Translations under genes and position numbers: made by a program
Part shown: piece by piece, positions 56,105-64,000 of the stretch
Layout: each line of letters opens with the position of its first letter
Position numbering within the stretch: the stretch's first letter is position 1
Assembly (NCBI GenBank): GCA_025738555.1
Contig: JAOVFP010000003.1
Location: forward strand, 124,001 to 188,000
Direction of reading: 5' to 3'
Source of the DNA: Cyathus striatus
Taxonomy: Eukaryota > Basidiomycota > Agaricomycetes > Agaricales > Nidulariaceae
Length of the DNA: 64,000 nucleotides
Notes under the pieces: model-generated
The model's input: the letters and a program-made list of their open reading frames with translations, nothing else
Databases searched by the model: none
What the model was told of the DNA's origin: nothing

Positions 56105-58828
56105 ATGTCTCACCCCATCTCCGACGCTAACGACAAACTGCCCTATATGAGACCAAAGGAATCAGGTAGCTTTGGCTTCACAATGGCTGCAGGCGCCGAA
56201 CATGGAATAGGAGGTTTCAGCCGCCCTTTGCCCCCTGGTGCTATGCCTGCGACACTCCCTTTATCCTTTCAAACGCAGAATCAGGAGACCCCACCCTCTA
56301 CACCATCACAACGGTTATTAGAACCCGAGTATGCTCAATATGCCGGATACACAGATCAGAGGCCTGTAACGTTGTCCTATCGTGCGTCCCATGATACTGC
56401 TTCTCCTATAGGCCCATAGTTGACCGCTCGATAGCTCCCGGGGCCTATCCGGCTGAGACACAGGTCGTCTATGATCACGCATGGATTCCTTTCCCTCTAC
56501 GCCGTCAGTTCTGGGTACCGTTCATTGTAATTTTGGTAGGAGTTGCACTTGCATTAGAAGTTGCCCTGCATTTCAGTAACAAAAATCAAGGTGAGTTACC
56601 TGCCTCTGGGACGTCTTCCTGCATTTAATCAGTTTTCAGGCTGGCCTACTAAAGGTAATATTGAAGATCAATTTAATTTCTTTCACTATGCCTACGTAGG
56701 TTTATTTCTCACCATACTTTACTCTTGCTTATTGCTTCTGCACTCATGCAGACACTTCCTCCGGTTGCAGCAGCAGCTCTTGTGAATACCTCCATTGCTC
56801 TATTACTCCACCTCCAAACTTAATCACTTTAACAGCTTGTATCCCTTTGGACATGGACAGATATAGAGATAAAGAAGATGCAGCCATATGTCGACCTTGT
56901 TCATGGGGATTCACCTCCGCATCGAAGTCTTTTATTGGACTACACACGTACAAAGTTTGTAATATTTCTGTACCCTTCGACCGCCTGATTGACTATATTC
57001 TTGGAACAGTAATTTTGTTGTGTGGGTTCGCGCAGCGTCGAACACGCATTACCTCGTTACTTTGTCATCGCTAATGGTCATAATATGTCTCGCGTTCCAG
57101 CCGTTAGCTGCGGCCTTATTAGCTGTTAAAGACGTTTATTGGACAGAACCAGGTAATTTAAAATACACTTCCCGATTATTTAATTTTGTGCTGACTGTAT
57201 AGAAAAGATATGACGGTTACCAATGTTAATGCTTTGGGGTTCAACTACTCTGCTTTACAGACGATTGATCTTACCTGTAGTTGTTTTTATTTACTTTCTC
57301 ATTCATCAAGCATACTAACATTTGTTAGCTTACCTGACTGCTTCTGGGTATGCTGGTGCATCTATCCTTTATGGTATTGGCCCGCCTCCTTTCGTTAATC
57401 AATCATATGCTATTGCACAATTTGACCTTCCGGTGCGACAGTTTCCAGACATATCATGATCGACAACTCTGATAACAGTTATCTCCAGGCTATAAGATCC
57501 AGTGTCAATAACGGAACAATATTCGCAAACACCTCGGCAATAAAGTCTCAAGCGCAGTGTCAGCCTGTACCAGTAGGTGAAATATTTGCGAAGTTCTATA
57601 GGATGCTCATTTTGGCCAGGTGCAAATGGTGGAAGATGCTGACGGACTGGGATGGAACAACTCTATGAATTCTAACAACTGCTCTGTCAGCTGGGCTGTT
57701 GATAAGAATTCTACGATCCTTTTTGGTGAGTTGAAACTATCAATGATGACCATTTACCTATTCATTGATATCCTTTCTTCAGGTACGGATACTCCTACCT
57801 GCAATCCTCAAGTAGATCCATTCTTCAGTCCTGTGATCTTCTGGATCTTCGCGTAGGTGCTTGGGCTTTTGGCGGTCGGTGGCACTAAACGCAAGTTGTC
57901 TGGTTATAGTTACAACCCCGAACGAGCCAACGCCACCTTCTGTTTTCCCTCATTCTCGCTTTGGGACGTCGGTGTCACGGTCGATATTGCAACCGGAAAC
58001 CTCACCGATGTCAAAGAACTGGGCCAGCTCTCATCCGCATCCAATTTCTCTGAATATGCCGACACGCTTACTGGACCTCCGCTAAACGGACAAGCTTTGA
58101 ATGGCATCAAATTCAACTTGACGACACCGGACCAATTTGCACTCGCAAGACAAAATGCTACGCAACTCCAGATGCCTGCTGCCATATATCAGGCTGGACT
58201 GGCACCAGACGGTAATATATCGGCTGTGTTCGAGAACGACCATTTTACTGCTCTGGCAACTACTACTTATGTGAGTATCTATCTGCATTCCAGTTAAACT
58301 CAAGCTTAGTGCTAAACCATGATAGGAATTGTATCTATCGCTGATTGCGAGGTCTGTTTACTTCATTCCAACCCCGCAGAATGGAGACGAGATAACAGTA
58401 CAGATAAAGACGTTCAAGAAGCGCGTGGTGCTCAGGTGAGTTGACTTTCAGAAGCCACGAAGATGAACAACCTAACACTCTTCGAAAGTCAAACAGCCGT
58501 TCATTTACTGGCAGTCGGTCTGCTAATACTTGCTGTATTCGGGACTATCATCCATCTTCTCCATCGGCAAGAACGCCGAGAGCTACGACTCAGACACCAA
58601 CCGGGAACCATAGCCTCTGCAGTATCCATCGGCGCACAAACTGGAGTAGGCGAAGTCCTGGCTGGCAGACAGGCAGAGAAAGACATCTCAGACAGTCTCC
58701 GGAATAAGAAGTTCAGAATTGATCCGAAGACGATGAAGATTATCATGGAAGGGGAGGAGGGCTATGAAGTTGCTACTAGCCCTGGGCTTGCCCATCCATC
58801 ACGTGGTTGGTCTATTTTTGCGTCCTAA
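56105..58828 (+). CDS. DUF3433-type membrane protein (multi-exon)
   Basis: About a dozen exons with 49-85 nt GT-AG introns. Start MSHPISDANDKLPYM, disordered N-terminus, then RSIAP-x-AYPAET, a membrane segment (FWVPFIVILVGVALALEVAL), LWTWTDIEIKKMQPYVDL and SLLLDY, the classical DUF3433 block, then YLVTLSSLMVIICLAFQP, GASILYGIGPPPFV, FDLP joined to AIRSSVNNGTIFANTSA, then CNPQVDPFFSPVIFWIFA joined to YNPERANATFCFP, VDIATGNLTDV, a C-terminal membrane helix (HLLAVGLLILAVFGTIIHLL) and a tail ending GWSIFAS. Apparent stops at 57471 and 57854 disappear when introns starting GTGCGA (57434) and GTAGGT (57853) are removed. Two joins (exon 1/2, and after SLLLDY near 56950) are uncertain. Family function is unknown; likely multi-pass at the plasma membrane. 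The best-preserved host gene here. Confidence 0.75.
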
Positions 58829-59329
58829 CAAAAGCGGGAAGCGGATAAGTCGCCTTCGAGAGGCCCTGTCACTCCGAAGACGGCTTGAATGTGTGTGTTT
58901 TTTTATATCTGAAGGTGTCTGAATATTCGGACAAAAGTTATGCTGCTTACTTGACAGATCTTCGCTCCACGTTAGCAGCCAAGCTCACATGTACTTATTA
59001 ATTGGATATTTAATATATATACTCATAAATTACATAGGGAGGGCAAGAGATTGAAACCTGCCTTCCAACTTATTCTCCTTTGTGCTCGTGTATGTAAGTT
59101 ATAACTTGCTAGGAAAGTTAAACAGATATTGATTCAAGCACGACAAATAAATGAGAAATAAAAAATCCTACAATAGAAAAAGAACGAAGAGAAAGGTTAA
59201 GGAAGATAGAAAACCTCGTTTATAGACCTAACCAACTCATCTTTATCCATCGTATAGCTCTCCATCTTATCAGGCTTCAGCATAAGCCCAGACTCCGCTA
59301 TCCCCCACTTCCTTCATATTAGGACATGC
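58829..59329. other. Spacer downstream of the DUF3433 gene
   Basis: A/T-rich, no gene seen. Contains probable 3' end signals (AATAAATG at about 59145) but nothing distinctive. Confidence 0.35.
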
Positions 59330-59795
59330 GATACCCTTAGCCAACCACACCCTCCACGAGCAGAACAAAAATCGCACTTGTCCACTCGTTCACGGGCCAG
59401 CCCCAATTCCAATTGTAGGAACGTTCAACACATCCGTGATATACTTTTCCAATTCCTTCGGAACGGCCTCTACTACGAGCCCCGACGCGCCGGCATCTTG
59501 CAGTCAGTATGGTTCTGCGGCTGCAGCCCCGCATGCGCGAGAACCGGAATGCCGACTTCTTCAGCCTGCGAACGATGGGCGCGATCTGGCTCCCTCCTTC
59601 CAGCTTCACGCTTTCGACGCCCGCTTCGCGGGCTACTTAATCGCACCGTGTCTTCGAGAGAGATGTGGTACGAGCCGAAAGACACACCAACGACAAGAAA
59701 CAGAACCACCATCATCTCTAAATTTTCCCACGGTTCTAAAAACTTCGCGCTCGTCGCCAACAACGACGCCAGCGTGTCACCCACCTCTTTATCCC
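59330..59795 (-). pseudogene. panB: Broken panB: 3-methyl-2-oxobutanoate hydroxymethyltransferase
   Basis: On the minus strand, pieces of the pantothenate-pathway enzyme appear in order but in different frames: VGDTLAS (59784), [67 protein letters not shown] and [19 protein letters not shown]-x-x-H-x-GL-x-PQ and IGIGAGP are family signatures. At least three frame changes, a stop after IGIGAGP and the loss of roughly 30 residues after GLQPQ (the GGFRVQG region) mean no enzyme can be made. The first part of the enzyme is absent as well. The plus-strand frame over the same bases (59378-60106) is a shadow. Confidence 0.7.
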
Positions 59796-61168
59796 TCTCT
59801 TTTCTCTTCTATCACACTCCCCTTCTTATCCCCCCCTGTTTGACACCAATATGTCAACACCGGCCTCCCGGAAGCCCCCGGGGGGAATGCCCACCAAACC
59901 CCCCACATCCCAGTCGACGTCAAAAGGGGCCCCGACCCGCCCTCACTGCCCAATCCCATGTCTCCTCTCTTGTGCAGCGTCTTGAGGACGAAAAAGCTGC
60001 GGGTCCAGCACCCCAGGAGCAGGGAACATTTATGCCCACTTTTTCGAGTCAGCCATCATACGCTGCAGCGCTAAGTACGGCAGCGGCTCCCCATTCAGGA
60101 GCCTGAACCCGAAGACACGGCAGTATGGAATGTTTTCCTCGATCTTGGTGATGAGAAGATCGGTGTAGTGGTAAAGATTGGGATCAGACCAACTATAATA
60201 GCATTCAGCTTGATAATAGAAAGCAAGAGAGCATGATACTCACTGGATACAGTCTTGAGAATCAACCGCTTTCTTTCCCTCACCAACCTTAACATTCTCC
60301 TTGTCTGTACTGACAGCCTTGCACTGGGTGGACATCTTACCAGCCTTCACAGAAGTTGCAATGTGACATTCCATAGTGTTAAAGTTAACAAGTGGATTGC
60401 GCGGCTCAGCTGGCTCTGTCATAGTGGAAAAGAATGGGAGAGGAAGATGAGGAAGATAGGGTATCGCAGTGAGTGGTATATCTACGTACAAGAAGTGACT
60501 CAGAGACGCGCAGCCATATGGTTCAAGCTCTACAACAATGTGCCGAGAGCCCATAGACGCGTGCTATGATAGCAACCTGATGCAACCATATCTGTATTGT
60601 GCGAATATCGTATCACCTGTAATTTGTATTGCCTGCAGCTCGTATCATAACACATATCTTCTAATTTGAATTCCCCTATTTTCTCATCTTGCCTATCTCA
60701 TTGCTTATACCGCATTTAAAGACACGTCATATCTTCACTAATTCAACCGACATGCCAGCCAACACCTGTATGTAGTGTACATAGTGGTAATGTTCCACTG
60801 TCTCACACTTCTGTTTCTGTACATACTCCTTCTCTCCCTTCGATTTCAAGTACTTTTTACAGCTCCTTTTCTCAGTACAAAGATGTCCTAGAGTCCTTTC
60901 TGTTTGGAAATCACAATGGCCTTTCAATCCATAAAGGAGATCCAAATATTGGAAAGTTCGAAGTTCTTTGCATTAGATGCTATGGATATGTCAACCACAC
61001 ATTTAACCGTGGCCCAACTCCAATGGTGCAACATCGAAAGGGCGCATAACATCTAGAGCAGAAGATAGTGTGAGGCGATCACATCAGATACCTACCACTC
61101 GAGAGCTACAAGCAGAATCTCCTCGACATGTTCAGAAATTTCAAAATGCTCATGCAGAGAGGTACATA
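59796..61168. other. No supported gene; possible short coding relics
   Basis: 60240-60554 on the minus strand contains MTEPAEPRNPLV, which resembles the start of some cyclophilins, but the following residues do not fit the family and I do not call it. A proline-rich plus frame at 59850-60100 has no motif. 60950-61160 is A/T-rich without features. Confidence 0.25.
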
Positions 61169-62232
61169 TGTCATGAAAGTCCTAACTGCATTGCAATGTA
61201 TTTAGTATTTACGCTCACCACAATGTAATCATAATACACTAATGTACGTATTACAATGATACTACAATACATTGTGAGTTCTAGACTGCCATAGGTTGCC
61301 TTGTACTACTACTGGTGTTACAGAATTCTTCATAAGGTAGTGATAATATTAAGGGTATATTTCGATGTAGATATAATATTGGTAACATATTGCAGGATGG
61401 GCATCATTGATATGATGGTCCTACACTTACTGTACCCTATATGGTATGTTTTTCACATTGAACAGTCACTTTGTGTGAGTTTTTGTTGGGTCATGTAGAG
61501 TACGTCCTTGGTACTTCCATGGTGAGAGAAAAACTTAAAGAAATATCACTTTTAGGGTGTGACAGGGCTGGGTGTGGATGGCAGAATAATAGACCAAATG
61601 TAGACTGAGTCCAGAATAGTCGGGATAACACTTGAGCTTGGTTCTGGAATAGAACGAACATCTGCTGAGACTGCGCAAGATCTGGTGGACACTGACTAAG
61701 ACATGTGTCCTGTACATATAAAAGGATGACAAGGTTGCCAATGAAGTAGCTTCAGAAATGTGTTGAAGCCATATCAAAGATAAAGGTAAGCACCATAAAC
61801 CAGTAAGTAATAATTTCCTTACTATGTTGTGCTATTTATCGTTTCTTACCACCATAAGTGTATATATAAGTGTGTACTAGGTAGTGTAAGTACTGTACAT
61901 TACTGTTCATGTAGGTTTTGGGACAATGTATCATGATTTATCGAGATTCCTTTGTAGTGATAAGTATTATGAAGAACTCTCGATTTAATTTAATTTTTTT
62001 AGAAATTGTTACATTGCTTAAAATCAATTATGTGGTATGCTAACAATTGCAAGACTCAGCACAGAGTGTTAAAATACATTAACATAAATACACCTATTGC
62101 AATGCTAACTGCCAAGTATTAAGATGTATTGTGAAATTTCGTCCTTATTTATTAGCATTACATTTTGGACTTTGCATTAAGGCATTTCAATGCACAGTAA
62201 TGCTTTGTGGGGCAAACTTAGTTTTCATGACA
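61169..62232. mobile_element. 1064-bp element of the TGTCATGAAA family, TA flanks
   Basis: Left end TGTCATGAAAGTCCTAACTG, right end inverted TGTCATGAAAACTAAGTTTG; TA on both sides (61167-61168, 62233-62234). Internal ATTGCAATGTATT, AATGCATT and TTACAATG motifs are repeated. No transposase recognised. Confidence 0.65.
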
Positions 62233-63480
62233 TAGTACCTCGTGTAACTCACACTACTGATACCACAGACTATGTGACATTTTACAACACAATGTCTAAT
62301 CACACTGATCCTCTAGGCTCTTGAGCCTTCTACTCGTCACTAACTTAGTTCCCATAACATAAATATATAACCCTTTTATTTAATTGAAAGGTGGTAAATA
62401 TCACATTTCACATACAGTAAACAACCATCAAATGTGACAGAAAAAACATGATGTCATCATATCTCTTTACTCCCTGCCCCAATTTTTACAAAAGCTGTAT
62501 GAGGAGATAGTGTAGTACTTCATGAATGTTACTGTAAAATATTTAATACATTGGATGAAGGGAAGGTGGTCAAATATGCAAAATGGTGGATGGGAATGGA
62601 TTTTGATCAGCACCACATGGCATGACAGTCAATTATTTATTACGAAACCATTCAAAATTAGTAGTGCCGAAGTCCCGGATCAGTTTATAAATAAAGTTTT
62701 GATATCTTGCAAGATGGTGAATATCACACAATCCGTAATTCTATAAAGATATGAGACACACAGGTCAATAACAATAATAGAAAATGTAGATTAGTGCTTG
62801 TCCTCAACAAATATATACTTTAAGAGTGATTATTCCCAATTTTTTATAGCAATACAAGCCACAGAATTTTTGAAATTCACTAAATTATCCAAACCCCCCA
62901 TTTTGTTTTGCATATAGTCCATCGGAATGTGAATATTTTGAATAGCTAATTTATGGAACATTTTTACAGTATGCTATTCCTTACTATTCAAAAAGAATTT
63001 GTGTAATAGGTGTAGATTATGGATCAGGAGAAGCAAAATGAGAAAGATTGTCATGCGATGCAGTGGTGTCATGTGTGATGGTGGAATACTGTATGTAAAA
63101 ATTACAAAATTATAATCAAGCTTTTAGTTTTTTCATTGTAGCAGTACTTACATCGGATGTACTTCAATACCCAAAGCCAATTGAGCGACGTGCCGAGTCG
63201 CTGAATGCTTGTTGGTTTTGTGTTGGTTGCTTGTTGGTGTGGAGTTGCCGGAAACATGCTGAATGATTATACCAACCGAATAGAGCTAGGTCAGGGATGC
63301 TGAGGTCAGATCCAGGTCCATATTCCAGCAATCTGCCACCTCTTGCTGATTTCGGTGTAGTGCTTCTAAGGGGAACAAAAACAAGGGGAATGCCATAAAT
63401 GGAAAAGTATACCTTGATCCTTGATGCACCTGTCTGCTGATCACAATAAACTCTGGGGTTATATCATGGAAGATGGAAGT
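62233..63480. other. No gene recognised
   Basis: A/T-rich with short open frames only (e.g. 62522-62746). Nothing further could be supported. Confidence 0.3.
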
Positions 63481-63489
63481 CTAGTAAGG

Positions 63490-64000
63490 AAAGATTACCT
63501 ACCATAACATATTTTAGGTTTCATTAACATTTTCAACACTTGCATCCATTGCACATTTGAGATCAGCTGTGGCTATCCCAAGTATAGGATGTGTAGGATT
63601 TGCACCTCACGTCATTGCAAAGCAACAAACGACTTCTTACTGGTTTGCACTTGCTCTTCAAAGTATGTCAGTTCATTTGGTTTGACAATAAATGGCCTCT
63701 CAAATGTCATACTGTGGCTACATTATTTTTGCTAACCTTTTTCAGAGTAGGAAAGGACTTTATCGGAGACAGCGGAGGCCTTAAAAATGTTATAACGAGA
63801 AATAAAGTGGGTGTAGGTAAAGAAGCCCCACTGACTACCTTGGTTTTACATGACGGAACATTGTATTTCTTCATTCTCTTTGGCAAGTCAAAATACAATA
63901 AATATTCACTTGCAATATATATATACAATATTTAGGATCACAACTTATCGCAAGTCGAACAAAACGGAAGTAGTGGTGTCCAAGACTATCTACGATTACG
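63490..64000 (+). pseudogene. DUF6533-like copy 5: decayed 3' half, runs off the window
   Basis: Homologous to 34690-35160: exon with STLASIAHLRSAVAIPSIGC, then the LTTLVLHDGTLYFFILF exon ending near 63882. Relative to copies 1 and 2 the acceptor CTGCAG before TTLFLLTFF is CTGTGG here (63712-63717), so the intron cannot be removed normally. The 5' half is absent and unrelated sequence precedes 63490. The copy continues to the window edge. Confidence 0.7.

Noticed and set aside
57854..57856. TAG in the DUF3433 gene that looked like a nonsense mutation
   Set aside because: Removing the 57-nt intron 57853-57909 (GTAGGT to TATAG) restores FWIFA-YNPERANATF, as expected for the family.
59378..60106. 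242-codon plus-strand open frame
   Set aside because: Its first half is antisense to recognisable panB pieces and the rest is low-complexity; no motif of its own.
60240..60554. Possible cyclophilin start (MTEPAEPRNPLV) on the minus strand
   Set aside because: Only the first dozen residues are suggestive; the conserved core (FRALCTGE, FHRVIP) is not there in readable form.

Overview
The window looks like an accessory, transposon-rich region of an Agaricomycete (mushroom-forming basidiomycete) genome. The evidence is many 50-70 nt GT-AG introns with TACTAAC/CTGAC-like branch points, DUF6533- and DUF3433-type membrane-protein genes, a Ty3/gypsy element of a style common in Agaricomycetes, and Helitrons. 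No rRNA, tRNA or CRISPR array was recognised. Little of the window is ordinary single-copy gene space; the clearest intact host gene is a DUF3433 gene at 56105-58828.

Layout. 1-18485: segmental duplications and decayed transposons around one well-preserved DUF6533-like gene copy (1435-3193) and truncated copies. Much of 4.1-17 kb is strikingly CpG-poor. 18486-31593: a young, full-length 13.1 kb Ty3/gypsy element with 1062-bp LTRs that differ by only two noticed 1-nt indels. It is coded on the minus strand as gag, protease, RT-RNase H and integrase in four separate frames. Between integrase and its 3' LTR it also carries three spliceable genes on the opposite (plus) strand. 31594-43611: more copies of the duplicated host segments, a second DUF6533-like gene (33706-35439), an MLKL-N-terminal-like fragment and several TIR elements, including a hAT MITE with a perfect 8-bp target duplication. 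43612-54742: three Helitrons joined exactly head to tail. Two are non-autonomous and carry palindromic minisatellites; the third encodes a RepHel protein. 54743-64000: a TIR remnant, the DUF3433 gene, a broken panB (ketopantoate hydroxymethyltransferase) relic, another TIR element, and a decayed 3' half of a DUF6533 copy at the edge.

Two systems deserve most attention. First, the gypsy element carries an antisense gene module: a 6-7-exon gene for about 309-331 aa and two small two-exon genes that may be paralogs, all of unknown function. Because they are antisense, their introns would survive an RNA-mediated cycle. Second, the three-unit Helitron concatemer has junctions (CTTG joined to TCTATATA) and outer flanks (A and T) that define the element ends to the base.

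All calls rest on reading the sequence by eye; family names come from recognised motifs, not from searches.
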